Below, one piece after another: positions 1-8,445 of a stretch of 12,254 bases of DNA. The stretch is from Hyphomicrobiales bacterium (GTDB lineage Bacteria > Pseudomonadota > Alphaproteobacteria > Rhizobiales > Aestuariivirgaceae), in the NCBI GenBank assembly GCA_025362535.1, contig JANYGE010000330.1, positions 1 through 12,254 of the forward strand. Direction: 5' to 3'. Below the pieces are notes generated by a model. The model searched no databases. It had not been told where the DNA came from and was given only the letters and a program-made list of their open reading frames with translations. Within the stretch, counting starts at the first letter, position 1. Each line of letters begins with the position of its first letter. Both the position numbers and the translations under genes were made by a program.

Positions 1-3000
1 ACCGCATTAGAAATGCTGAGATCGAATCCATGTAAAGAAACAGGACTGGCGTTACGAATAGCGTCAGTGTTTGCGAAACAATCAACCCACCCACCACGGC
101 CACACCAAGCGGTTGCCGTAATTCAGCGCTGGCACCGCTGCCGAGTGCAATGGGCAATGTGCCCATGAGTGCAGCGAGCGTGGTCATCATGATGGGGCGA
201 AAACGCATCAGGCAGGCTTTGTAGATTGCGTCTTTTGCGTTCAGGCCCTGTCGCTGCAAATGCAGGGCAACGTCAATCATCATAATCGCATTTTTCTTGA
301 CGATGCCAATCAGCATCAAGAGGCCGATGATTGCGATGATTGAAAGATCATAGCCAAAAAGCTCAAGCGAAAGTAACGCACCTGCTGCGGCAGCCGGAAG
401 GCCAGACAGAATTGTAAGGGGGTGCACGAAACTTTCATAGAGGATTCCAAGCACAATATAAATTGTGAGGATGGCGCCCAATATCAACAAGCCTTGGCTG
501 GCGGTTGAATCTTGAAAGGTTTTTGCTGTGCCATAAAAACTGGTTGAAACACTGCTTGGCATGCCAATTTGCGCTTTGATCTTATCAAGCTCGACAACGC
601 TGCTGCCCAAAGCAACACCCTCTGGCAGATTATAGGAGAGAGTAACCGCAGGAAGTTGGCCCAATTGATTGATGGTCAATTGTCCCGCACTGGTTTCAAC
701 ACGCGAAAATGCCCCAAGCGGAACAAGCGAGCCTGAGCTGGTTCGAACCTGTATGGATTGCATGCGTTGTGGGTTCCAATCGATTCTGGGATCAAGTTCC
801 AAAATCACCTGATAGCTATCGGCTGCGTTATAAATCGTTGCAACTTGCTGTGCGCCAAACCCGGCATAAAGCGTTGAGCGCAACACATCATTGCTAATGC
901 CCAGAGCCGCCGCCTTATCACGATCAACCACTAAATTGGCCTGCAACGCATTGTTTTGCAGATCAGTTGCAACGTCAGCATAGAAGGCCTTGTCAGCCGT
1001 CATGGCATCGACCAGCTTTTGCGACCAATTGTTCATCAGGTCTTTATCGATGGCTTGAACCACAATTTGATAGGCACTTGATGAATTGCGCGCACCCACG
1101 GAAAGATTTTGCACCGGGTTCATATTGGCTGAGATGCCGGGAATGACGGCCAATGCTTTGCGCAAGTCACCCATAACTTTGGCAAGCGGCGGGCGCTTGG
1201 TTTTATCTTTCAGCTCAACAAACAAACGACCGGTGTTGCCACCACTCACCACGCTGGCGACATGGGCAACATAGGGTGAAGCGGAGAACACGTCGGCCAC
1301 ACTCTTCTGTAAGCCCATCATTGCATCAAACGAAATATCTTGGCGGGCTTGGGTGCTCACTTGAAGTTGGCTCAAGTCTTCTTGCGGGAAAAAGCCTTTG
1401 GGAATGGTGGTGAAGCTTTGATAGCTTACAAAAACCGAAGCAAGAAACACCAAAAGGATAATAAATTTAAACCGCAAACACAGGCCGAGCAGCGCTCCAT
1501 AGCGGCGCACCACAGCATCAAAGCCTGCCTCAAGCGCGCGATCAATGCCTCGGCGTTCCTGTTGGCTCTGATCGCCTTCGCCCAGCACACGTGAGGCCAT
1601 CATTGCGGTGAGGGTTAAAGACACAAACATCGAAACCAAGATCGCAACCGTCACGACCACGGCAAATTCATTGAAGATGCGACCAATCACGCCACCCATG
1701 AGCAAGATTGGAATGAACACCGCAACGAGCGATATTGAAATTGAAATGATAGTAAAGCCAATTTCGCGGGACCCTTTCAGTGCGGCTTCAAAAGCCCCAA
1801 GCCCTTCCTCTTCCATCAGCCGCACAATGTTTTCCAACATTACAATGGCGTCATCGACAACCAGGCCGACAGAAAGTGTGAGGCCCATAAGTGAAATATT
1901 ATCGATCGAAAAGCCGAACAGATACATGATGCCAAGTGTGCCAATCAGTGAAATTGGAACAGCCAAGGTGGGGATGATGGTGGCCCAGAACCGCCGCACG
2001 AAGATGTAGATCACGAGGATCACCAATGCGATGGTGAGACCGAGCGTATGTTCAACATCGGTAACAGCAGCGCGAATTGAGGTTGATCGATCATTAAACG
2101 CAACCAAGGTGGAATTGGCCGGCATTTGCTGTTGAAAACTTGGCAACATGGCCATAACGCGGTTTGCAACATCAACTGTATTGGCATCCGGTTGGCGCTG
2201 AATGGCCATAACTTCCGAACGTTTACCATCATAAAAGCTGGCCGATTGATTGTTGGCCACTGAATCGATCACCCGCGTTACATCGCCCAAGCGCACCGGA
2301 TTACCATTGCGAATTGCGATAATTAATCCAGAAAAATCCTTGGCATTTTGCAATTGCGTATCGGCAACCAGCGTCAATTGTTGCTTGTCATTTTGCAGCG
2401 TCCCAAGCGGGGTTATTTTATTCGCATTGGCAATCGCAGTTTGCAGTTGATCGATAGAAATGCCGCGAGCGGCTAAAGCTGCCGGATCAATTTGAACCCG
2501 CACAGCATATTGTTGGCTACCAAAAATTTGCACTTGGGCCACGCCATCTACAGTGGAAAGTGTGGGAGATATAATCTGCTGCGCAAAAGCATCCAAATCG
2601 ACCAAGGGCACAGTGTCGCTCTGCAGCGCCAATAAAAGAATAGGGGCATCTGCAGGATTGACCTTGCGGAAACTGGGCGGCGAGGTCATTGCTGCAGGCA
2701 GTGCGCGTGCGGAGCGCGCCAAGGCCGATTGTACATCAGCTGCCGCTGCATCAATGTTGCGGCTTAGAACAAACTGAATTGCAATATTTGTTGAACCCAG
2801 TGAGTTTGATGTCGAAATACTGTCAATGCCGGAAATGGTCGAAAACTGCTTGATCAACGGTGTTGCAACTGAAATTGCCATCGTATCCGGCGAAGCACCC
2901 GGTAAATTGGCGGAGACGTTGATGACTGGAAATTCAGAGCGCGGCAAGGCAGCCACGGGCAACAGCGACCACGCAAAAAAACCACCTATAATTACGGCCG

Positions 3001-3055
3001 CCGCCAATAATATTGTTGCGACTGGCCGCCTGATGCAAAACTCTGAAATGTTCAT
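1..3055 (-). CDS. RND-family efflux pump inner-membrane transporter, MdtB/MdtC-like (3' end cut by window)
   Basis: This gene encodes a proton-driven resistance-nodulation-division (RND) pump of the hydrophobe/amphiphile efflux (HAE) type, which exports drugs or other amphiphiles from the inner membrane and periplasm. The frame is open from the ATG at 3055 to the left edge, giving 1018 codons. MdtB/C-like proteins are about 1040 residues, so only about the last 20 are missing. Visible signatures are TM1 near residues 10-30 followed by LPxxxFP; the TM4 motif GLVVDDAIV with paired Asp401/Asp402 (the proton-relay pair); and TM10 IVKKNAIMMID with Lys921, equivalent to AcrB Lys940. The VKKNAIMMID form is typical of MdtB/MdtC. 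Two large periplasmic loops lie between TM1/TM2 and TM7/TM8. The ATG overlaps the adaptor gene's TGA stop (ATGA), which suggests translational coupling; the Shine-Dalgarno sequence is weak. No frameshift was seen. Family assignment is firm; the substrate is unknown. Confidence 0.95.
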   Translation of the reverse strand, partial: MNISEFCIRRPVATILLAAAVIIGGFFAWSLLPVAALPRSEFPVINVSANLPGASPDTMAISVATPLIKQFSTISGIDSISTSNSLGSTNIAIQFVLSRNIDAAAADVQSALARSARALPAAMTSPPSFRKVNPADAPILLLALQSDTVPLVDLDAFAQQIISPTLSTVDGVAQVQIFGSQQYAVRVQIDPAALAARGISIDQLQTAIANANKITPLGTLQNDKQQLTLVADTQLQNAKDFSGLIIAIRNGNPVRLGDVTRVIDSVANNQSASFYDGKRSEVMAIQRQPDANTVDVANRVMAMLPSFQQQMPANSTLVAFNDRSTSIRAAVTDVEHTLGLTIALVILVIYIFVRRFWATIIPTLAVPISLIGTLGIMYLFGFSIDNISLMGLTLSVGLVVDDAIVMLENIVRLMEEEGLGAFEAALKGSREIGFTIISISISLVAVFIPILLMGGVIGRIFNEFAVVVTVAILVSMFVSLTLTAMMASRVLGEGDQSQQERRGIDRALEAGFDAVVRRYGALLGLCLRFKFIILLVFLASVFVSYQSFTTIPKGFFPQEDLSQLQVSTQARQDISFDAMMGLQKSVADVFSASPYVAHVASVVSGGNTGRLFVELKDKTKRPPLAKVMGDLRKALAVIPGISANMNPVQNLSVGARNSSSAYQIVVQAIDKDLMNNWSQKLVDAMTADKAFYADVATDLQNNALQANLVVDRDKAAALGISNDVLRSTLYAGFGAQQVATIYNAADSYQVILELDPRIDWNPQRMQSIQVRTSSGSLVPLGAFSRVETSAGQLTINQLGQLPAVTLSYNLPEGVALGSSVVELDKIKAQIGMPSSVSTSFYGTAKTFQDSTASQGLLILGAILTIYIVLGILYESFVHPLTILSGLPAAAAGALLSLELFGYDLSIIAIIGLLMLIGIVKKNAIMMIDVALHLQRQGLNAKDAIYKACLMRFRPIMMTTLAALMGTLPIALGSGASAELRQPLGVAVVGGLIVSQTLTLFVTPVLFLYMDSISAFLMR

Positions 3056-4344
3056 TGCGTTTTCTTCTTGTGCTTTTTGCTGCCGTCTGCTGGTGCAGCA
3101 TCCCCATCAGCAGGGGCCGTTGCATCGGCTGCTGGCGGGGCATTGGGGTCAATCACCGTGACGGCTGAACCATCCTTCAATTTCAATTGGCCTTCGACAA
3201 TGACTTTGTCCCCGGCTTTTAAGCCAGTTGTAATTGCCGATCTATCGCCTTCACTTTGCGCAACACTAACGGGGGCCATCGCCACAGTGCCATCATCTTT
3301 CATCAGCCAGACAAATGAGCCTGACTGCGAAGGTTGTACGGCGACCGTAGGAATCACGATGACATTCGCTAAGGTGCCCCGGGTAATTTCAATATCGACA
3401 AATTGACCAGGCCACAGCGCCAGCTTGTCGTTATCGACTGTCGCACTCATGGCAATGGTTCCGGATGTTGTGTCAACGGCAGAATCAACAAAATCGAGAT
3501 TGCCGCTTTCAAGCTCAGTTGTTGTGCCCGTCTGGAAGACCCGCACGGGCAGGTTTGTTCCGGCTTGCAGAGCCGTTCTTATGTCGGTCAGCGTACGGTC
3601 AGGCAGTTGAAAGCTCACTTTGAGCGGCTGAAGTTGCGTGATCGTCATCAGGCTGGTCGATGTTGCCGCTGTGGTGACTAAATTGCCAACGACAGCTGAA
3701 ATTGCCCCTAAGCGGCCAGCAATCGGGGCGGTGATTTTTGTAAAGGCCAGTTGCTGCGTGTCAGCCGCAATTGCGGCTTGATCTGCCGCAACATTGGCCG
3801 AGGAAGCTTTCTGCGCAGCGAGAGCTTGATCTGCTGCCTGTTTGCTTCCGATACCGCTATTTGCGAGATCCCGAGTTCGTTTCAGGTCTGCCATGTTGCT
3901 CACATCTTGGGCTTGGTCCTTCAGTAAAACCGATTGATCTTTAGAAAGTTGAGCCTGCAGTAAACGATCATCAAGCGTAATCAGAAGATCACCAGCTTTC
4001 ACCATCTGACCATCTTTAACATTGATTGCCGTAATTTGACTTGCAACGCGAGCGTTGACCAACGCGACAGCGGGAGATTTGATCACGCCATAGGTGCGTT
4101 CGATCAAAGGAAGACTTCCCGTTTCGGCGACAGCAACGAGCACGGCTATTGGTCCGCCGCTGCCTCTTCTATTGCCCTGAGCGGCAGGGCTTGGGTTGGC
4201 ACCATCGGCTGGTGCCAGTAATAGATTTTGTATAAAACTTGGAAGATGGGGTCGCGTAAACTCGCGTAGCGGCGCATAGAACCATAGCAGTATCAGAAAA
4301 GCTAAAAAGATCAGCGCCACAGAGGCGACAGTTTTTTTCATCAT
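3052..4344 (-). CDS. RND efflux periplasmic adaptor (membrane fusion protein), MdtA/AcrA-like
   Basis: A 430-residue periplasmic adaptor that would bridge the RND pump encoded immediately downstream to an outer-membrane channel. Residues 6-26 form a single hydrophobic N-terminal segment (signal anchor), with no lipobox cysteine apparent. The first half of the lipoyl domain is near 95-125 (VNARVASQITAINVKDGQMV, then KAGDLLITLDD). An Ala/Gln/Asp-rich alpha-hairpin spans about 126-200, the second lipoyl half is near 203-225 (KITAPIAGRLG), and beta-barrel and membrane-proximal domains cover about 235-395. The tail from 401 is unusual: Ala/Pro/Asp-rich, ending in a lysine cluster (KKHKKK). Two adjacent ATGs (4344 and 4341) can both serve as start; a weak GAG element lies just upstream, so the true start is uncertain by one codon. 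The stop overlaps the next gene's start (ATGA). A sigma-70-like promoter lies about 40-70 nt upstream. No outer-membrane channel gene or regulator is adjacent within the window. Confidence 0.94.
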   Translation of the reverse strand: MMKKTVASVALIFLAFLILLWFYAPLREFTRPHLPSFIQNLLLAPADGANPSPAAQGNRRGSGGPIAVLVAVAETGSLPLIERTYGVIKSPAVALVNARVASQITAINVKDGQMVKAGDLLITLDDRLLQAQLSKDQSVLLKDQAQDVSNMADLKRTRDLANSGIGSKQAADQALAAQKASSANVAADQAAIAADTQQLAFTKITAPIAGRLGAISAVVGNLVTTAATSTSLMTITQLQPLKVSFQLPDRTLTDIRTALQAGTNLPVRVFQTGTTTELESGNLDFVDSAVDTTSGTIAMSATVDNDKLALWPGQFVDIEITRGTLANVIVIPTVAVQPSQSGSFVWLMKDDGTVAMAPVSVAQSEGDRSAITTGLKAGDKVIVEGQLKLKDGSAVTVIDPNAPPAADATAPADGDAAPADGSKKHKKKTQ

Positions 4345-4381
4345 GAATTCTCAATTTAGGTGGGAGCCTTGATGAATAGTG

Positions 4382-4410
4382 ATAAGAGACGCCTTGCCCG
4401 GTTTTGTCAA
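4382..4410 (-). promoter_or_regulatory. Putative sigma-70 promoter for the RND efflux operon
   Basis: On the minus strand a perfect -35 box TTGACA (4410-4405) is followed by a 17-nt spacer and the -10-like hexamer TCTTAT (4387-4382), which matches 4 of 6 consensus positions. Transcription would start near 4375, giving a leader of about 30 nt before the adaptor ATG. Position, spacing and the perfect -35 support it; the -10 is imperfect and nothing has been tested. Confidence 0.5.
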
Positions 4411-4490
4411 AGAAATAGCAATACGGCCTTATCGAAACTGCATCGCACTTCCAAATATATCATTCAAGCAGACAGTATATATATGGCATC

Positions 4491-4512
4491 AAAAAGGCCT
4501 TATAATTGGCTT
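4491..4512 (-). terminator. Weak terminator-like hairpin downstream of the EF-G paralogue
   Basis: On the minus strand AAGCC can pair with GGCCTT through a one-base bulge across the loop AATTATAA, and a run of five T follows (4495-4491). The stem is short and imperfect, so this is at best a weak intrinsic terminator for the EF-G-like gene that ends about 70 nt upstream. The rest of 4345-4580 is AT-rich (for example alternating TA near 4477-4484) and contains no gene I can support. Confidence 0.2.
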
Positions 4513-4580
4513 GGGTTGTTATTTGAACTGCGATCAGGCGAATGAACAGCTAACCAGTCACCCCGCCCACTTCCAAACAC

Positions 4581-6632
4581 TTATGTCTTATTGTTATGCG
4601 CAGCCACCACCATCTCGGCGGCCCGACCCGCGAGTTCGGCCATATGGTCGAACGAGAATGTGAATGTTCCAACTCCTGATGTGGCTGAGCGCAGTTCCAC
4701 GATGAGCGATGCGATTTCTGCTTCGGGCATATGCGCTTTGACAGTATCCCACCCGCGCCAATCGCCCCGGTTGTCGTAACCCAGAACCTGACCCCGATGG
4801 CCCGTTATAATTTGGTTGATGCGCGCAGTGCATTCGCTTGGTGTGTGGATCTCCAAACTCACAATGGGTTCCAAAAGCAAGGGTTGGCAATTTGGTGTGG
4901 CTTCTGCCATGGCAGCCCTCGCCGCCAGCTTGAAAGCCATTTCAGAACTGTCGACATCATGGTAAGAGCCATCCGACAAATTGACGGCGAAATCCACCAC
5001 TTCGAAACCCAGGGGCCCGCGCACCAGCCACTCGCGGATGCCGTTTTCAACGGCTGGTATATATTGCTTGGGCACTGAACCGCCCACGATCGTATCGCTG
5101 AAGGCAAAGCCTTGGCCGCGTGGCAATGGCTTAATCTCCACCACGATATCACCATATTGGCCATGCCCGCCGGATTGTTTCTTATGCCGACCGCGGATTT
5201 GCATGGGCTTTCGAATAGTTTCGCGGTAGCCAATCTTGCGCTGCGCCACAGCAGCATCAAGACCAAACTTGTTTTTGAGCCGTTCAAGTGCGGCGCGCAG
5301 GTGAATCTCACCCTGACCCCAAAGAACCAACTCATGCGTTACTGCATCATGGTTCAAGGATAATGACGGGTCTTCCTCGATGAGTTTCGAGAGGGCCTGC
5401 GTGAGCTTAACTTCGTCTTTTCGGTCATGCACTGATATGGCCTTGCCGAATAGGCTGGGGGCATGGTTTCGCTCCAAAAGCTGGATGGTCTTGCCTTTAG
5501 CAGTGGCAATAGTCTCGCCAGTTGAAATATTTTCAAGGCGGCTAAGACCTACTGTTTCTCCGCTCACGGTTTTGGTTAATTTTGATTGGGCCTGCCCCAA
5601 CAGCCCAACCACGCCCGCCACGCGGGTTTCCTGTCCCTCACTGCCATATATGATCGCGCCATCGGCCATTTCACCGCTGAGAATGCGCGTCACAGAAATC
5701 TTGCCGCCACGTTCAGTGAAGAAAGTTTTAAGCACAAGCGCCGTTGTACTATTGCTCAGATTTAACCCCAATCGCGTTGCAGTTTGGGCTACATCTGGCA
5801 CTTCGTGTCGGAGTGCTTTCAACAAGCGACTTATGCCATTGCCGAATTCGGCGGACCCGAAGAACACCGGCGTGATCAGACCATCGGCTGCCTCGCGTGC
5901 AAGATCCTGCATCACGCGGTCCGGCGCTGGCTCTTGATCACTGAGCAATTGCTCCATGATCACGTCATCATGGTCTGCCAGGCGTTCAAGCAAGGCAAAG
6001 TGACCCTGTTTTTCCTCTGCGCTCAAATCAGCAGGAATGGCCACGACTTCAGCTGGCGCGTTTTTACGGTAGATGAAGGCGCGTTCAAGGGCGAGATCGA
6101 TGTAACCAGTAATGGCACCATCTTTCATGATGGGTAATTCGCGCATGACCAAGGGCAGGCTGCTCGCGGGTTGCAGCCACGACAGGGCCTCATGCGGGCG
6201 AGACGTGGACTTATCCACCTTGTTGATAAAAATGAAATGAGGGAGATGCAATGCCTCAAGCTGTTTGAGAATCAACTGAAGCGCCGGGGCCTTCTTTTCG
6301 TCCGCCTCACACACCACAATGGCGGCATCACAACCAGGCAGGCATTGATGCATATCTTGCATAAATTCTATCGAACCGGGACAATCCAGAAAAGTGAAGC
6401 TTTCGCCCATGAATTTAGCGGTCGCAACATTGACCTCAACACCCATGCCAAGGGTGCGGGCTTCTGGCGAAGCATCGCCGATTGTATTCTTGTCAGCGAG
6501 GCGGCCTTGACGCGGGACGGCACCGCAACGATAGAGGATCGCCTCAAGCAGAGTTGTCTTGCCGCTTTGATAGGGACCGACCAGAGCTATACATCTCGGC
6601 CCCTTTGCACTTCTTGACTGTCCTGCGGCCAT
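4581..6632 (-). CDS. Elongation factor G-like GTPase (EF-G paralogue with atypical G3 box)
   Basis: A 683-residue translational GTPase with the full EF-G domain order. Domain I holds G1 GPYQSGKT (19-26), G3 DCPGS (83-87), G4 NKVD (137-140) and G5 GSA (259-261). Domain II is about 295-375, and domain III about 390-465 with GQGEIHL. Domain IV is about 466-590 with the tip-loop stretch DGSYHDVDSSEMAFK (554-568), and domain V runs to the end with SGVGTFTFSFDH (652-663). Canonical EF-G has DTPGH in G3; here the catalytic His is Ser87, and switch I lacks the RGITI signature. No ribosomal-protein or tuf gene is adjacent, so this is probably not the housekeeping fusA but an EF-G-like/EF-G-2 type paralogue. 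I chose the ATG at 6632 because GAGGGAGG lies 6 nt upstream; an in-frame ATG at 6713 would add 27 unlikely residues. The cellular role is unknown: it could act in translocation, ribosome recycling or a stress function. Confidence 0.9.
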   Translation of the reverse strand: MAAGQSRSAKGPRCIALVGPYQSGKTTLLEAILYRCGAVPRQGRLADKNTIGDASPEARTLGMGVEVNVATAKFMGESFTFLDCPGSIEFMQDMHQCLPGCDAAIVVCEADEKKAPALQLILKQLEALHLPHFIFINKVDKSTSRPHEALSWLQPASSLPLVMRELPIMKDGAITGYIDLALERAFIYRKNAPAEVVAIPADLSAEEKQGHFALLERLADHDDVIMEQLLSDQEPAPDRVMQDLAREAADGLITPVFFGSAEFGNGISRLLKALRHEVPDVAQTATRLGLNLSNSTTALVLKTFFTERGGKISVTRILSGEMADGAIIYGSEGQETRVAGVVGLLGQAQSKLTKTVSGETVGLSRLENISTGETIATAKGKTIQLLERNHAPSLFGKAISVHDRKDEVKLTQALSKLIEEDPSLSLNHDAVTHELVLWGQGEIHLRAALERLKNKFGLDAAVAQRKIGYRETIRKPMQIRGRHKKQSGGHGQYGDIVVEIKPLPRGQGFAFSDTIVGGSVPKQYIPAVENGIREWLVRGPLGFEVVDFAVNLSDGSYHDVDSSEMAFKLAARAAMAEATPNCQPLLLEPIVSLEIHTPSECTARINQIITGHRGQVLGYDNRGDWRGWDTVKAHMPEAEIASLIVELRSATSGVGTFTFSFDHMAELAGRAAEMVVAAHNNKT

Positions 6633-6638
6633 AATGGT

Positions 6639-6646
6639 CCTCCCTC
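6639..6646 (-). promoter_or_regulatory. Strong ribosome binding site deciding the EF-G-like start
   Basis: The minus strand reads GAGGGAGG, with its GGAGG core ending 6 nt before the ATG at 6632. This near-ideal Shine-Dalgarno sequence sets the start of the EF-G-like protein at residue Met-Ala-Ala-Gly and argues against the longer in-frame start at 6713. Confidence 0.8.
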
Positions 6647-6770
6647 GTATCGCACCGTGCAATTTAGGGCCTTCTCTTGGGCGCTCAACCACACTCAGGC
6701 GGCTTAAAGTCAATCATATGGTCGCTCCAAATTCCGTCTGTTGCAAGGAAAAAGTTCTGCACGCTTGAGG

Positions 6771-7577
6771 CTAAGTTTGGATATATTTTGAACTGCGGCG
6801 CAGAATGATCTGCGCAAAAATCAAAAGCAAAAGTGATGTCAGCAACACGACAGTGCCCAAAGCATTAATCTCTGGCGTTACACCACGCCGAATCGATGAG
6901 AACACATAGATTGGCAAAGTCACGTTGGGGCCGGAGACAAAAAATGTGATGATGAAATCTTCGAATGAAAATGTGAAGGATAGCAGAAAGCCAGCCAAGA
7001 TAGATGGCGTGAGCAAAGGCAATACCACCTGTCGGAATGTGCCCCATGGTGTTGCATAAAGATCTTCTGAGGCTTCCACCAAGTGCCGGTCCATGCCGGT
7101 AAGGCGTGCGCGAACTAAAAAGCAGACCACGGCGAGATTGAACAACACATGTGCTGCAATCACCGTCCATACCCCCATTTCAACTTTGAAATTCCAAGCT
7201 GCAATCAAATAGGGGTTCATAATGTTAAAGAGCGTTACAAAAGCAATCAGTGTGGAAATGCCGATGACAATGCTAGGCACCATAAGCGCTATATAGAGCA
7301 AGGCATCAAAAAACTGTCTCAGCTTTCCCTGCACGCGCTCCAGGCCCAGCGCTGTCATTGTGCCAATAATGCAGGATAAAAAAGCGGTGGTGAGTGCAAT
7401 AATCAAACTCGTTTTGAGTGCCTGTAAAATCAACGGGTTGGAAAAAGCCTTGCCATACCACTGCAATGAAAACCCTTGCCAGGCCATGGCATATTTTCCT
7501 GCATTAAACGAAAAGCCTACGATCAAGGCAATCGGCCCATACAGAAATATGTAAATGAGAGCAGCATAAATACGCAT
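6771..7577 (-). CDS. ABC transporter permease, spermidine/putrescine type (PotC/PotI-like)
   Basis: A 268-residue inner-membrane permease, the second of two in a polyamine-class (Pot) ABC importer. About six hydrophobic segments are seen, near 4-24, 56-78, 92-117, 136-156, 190-212 and 240-260. The cytoplasmic EAA loop that contacts the ATPase lies near 167-197 (VEASEDLYATPWGTFRQVVL, then LPLLTPSILAG in overlap), with the conserved EAS...G pattern. The segment FSFEDFIITFF after it is typical of PotC/PotI proteins. Its ATG lies 3 nt after the stop of the partner permease and has no clear Shine-Dalgarno sequence, so translation is probably coupled. It is the last gene of the four-gene operon; no convincing intrinsic terminator follows. 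The family is secure; the exact polyamine or amino-acid-like substrate cannot be read from this subunit. Confidence 0.93.
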   Translation of the reverse strand: MRIYAALIYIFLYGPIALIVGFSFNAGKYAMAWQGFSLQWYGKAFSNPLILQALKTSLIIALTTAFLSCIIGTMTALGLERVQGKLRQFFDALLYIALMVPSIVIGISTLIAFVTLFNIMNPYLIAAWNFKVEMGVWTVIAAHVLFNLAVVCFLVRARLTGMDRHLVEASEDLYATPWGTFRQVVLPLLTPSILAGFLLSFTFSFEDFIITFFVSGPNVTLPIYVFSSIRRGVTPEINALGTVVLLTSLLLLIFAQIILRRSSKYIQT

Positions 7578-7580
7578 GAT

Positions 7581-8441
7581 CTAAACCATAGCCACGCGGC
7601 GGTTATCAGTTTTGCCGAGTACAAAGCGCATATAGAAAAACATCGTGATAAACATGATGATGACCAAGGCAACCGAAACCGCTGCACCAAAAGGCCAATT
7701 GCGCGATTGCAAGAAGAGATCCACCAAAGCATTGCCGATGAAATAAACTTTTCCGCCGCCCAAGAACTGCGGCAGAATATAATCACCCATCAATAGAATG
7801 AACACCAGCATTGAGCCTGTTGCCACGCCGGGCAGAGACAAAGGCAAGGTGATTTGAAAAAAACTGCGCAAAGAATTGGCTCCTAAATCAGCCGAGGCCT
7901 CGAGCAAACGCTGATCCAATTTTTCAAGACTTACAAATATGGGAGGCACCATCAGAGGCAGGAAACCATAAACCGCACCAATCAACACTGCCCATGGCGT
8001 GTTGATAATGCGCACATCAGAAATGCCAATGACGGCAAGCCAAGCCGGTACACCTTGCGCACCTAAAATCATAATCCACGCATAATAGCGCAAAAGTTGG
8101 CTGGTCCAGAATGGGGCCATCACCAATACGAGCATGGTGACGCGCCATTTTGGCGTCACCACCAAAGCTAAAAAATAGGCCATGGGATAAGCAAAAATTA
8201 CAGTGAGAAAAGTCGCCAGTGGGGCCAGCGTCAATGTATTGAGAAAGGCTTTGCTGCGCGAGGGCAGGTTTGCATAATTGTTCAAGGTAAATGCGGTGGC
8301 GTAACCACCTTCAGGGGCCCGCTCACCGAACGAATAGACCAATATCACAATCAGCGGTAACACTAAAAGAAAAAACAAAAACACGCCCGCAGGTGCCAGC
8401 AAAATTGCTGTAACCATGCGGGAATGTTTCTTCTCGTTCAT
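7581..8441 (-). CDS. ABC transporter permease, spermidine/putrescine type (PotB/PotH-like)
   Basis: A 286-residue inner-membrane permease that would pair with the downstream PotC/PotI-like subunit. The first transmembrane segment is near 11-37, followed by a periplasmic loop (about 40-68). Further segments lie near 70-95, 102-126, 148-170, 205-225 and 252-275. The EAA loop is near 179-206 (LLEASADLGANSLRSFFQIT, then LPLSLPGV), with the usual EAS.DLGA pattern; it is expected to dock into the ATPase. The SQLLRYYAWIMILG stretch (114-127) resembles the PotB/PotH family motif. The gene starts 4 nt after the stop of the binding-protein gene, with AAGGCGG about 9 nt upstream as a possible ribosome site, and ends with TAG 3 nt before the next gene. 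The spacing and order make co-transcription very likely. Confidence 0.93.
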   Translation of the reverse strand: MNEKKHSRMVTAILLAPAGVFLFFLLVLPLIVILVYSFGERAPEGGYATAFTLNNYANLPSRSKAFLNTLTLAPLATFLTVIFAYPMAYFLALVVTPKWRVTMLVLVMAPFWTSQLLRYYAWIMILGAQGVPAWLAVIGISDVRIINTPWAVLIGAVYGFLPLMVPPIFVSLEKLDQRLLEASADLGANSLRSFFQITLPLSLPGVATGSMLVFILLMGDYILPQFLGGGKVYFIGNALVDLFLQSRNWPFGAAVSVALVIIMFITMFFYMRFVLGKTDNRRVAMV

Positions 8442-8445
8442 ATCG

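Noticed and set aside
1608..2009. A 133-codon plus-strand open frame within the RND gene.
   Set aside because: It is antisense to the uninterrupted, motif-rich RND coding frame, and its composition is what a reversed membrane-protein gene gives.
4441..4500. TA-rich alternating stretches near 4454-4484 as an origin or operator element.
   Set aside because: They are short, have no flanking symmetric half-sites or repeated boxes, and are compatible with ordinary AT-rich intergenic DNA.
4360..4663. Open frames on the plus strand across the intergenic region between the EF-G-like gene and the efflux operon.
   Set aside because: They have no ribosome site, no recognisable protein features, and one runs antisense into the end of the EF-G-like gene.
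6633..6713. An earlier in-frame ATG at 6713 would extend the EF-G-like protein by 27 residues.
   Set aside because: The ATG at 6632 has GAGGGAGG at ideal spacing, the extension is Arg-rich with no similarity to EF-G N-termini, and the G1 box lies at the normal distance from 6632.
6633..6770. A promoter for the EF-G-like gene built on TTGACT near 6710.
   Set aside because: No acceptable -10 hexamer lies 16-18 nt downstream; TATGAT-like sequence nearby is on the wrong side of the -35.
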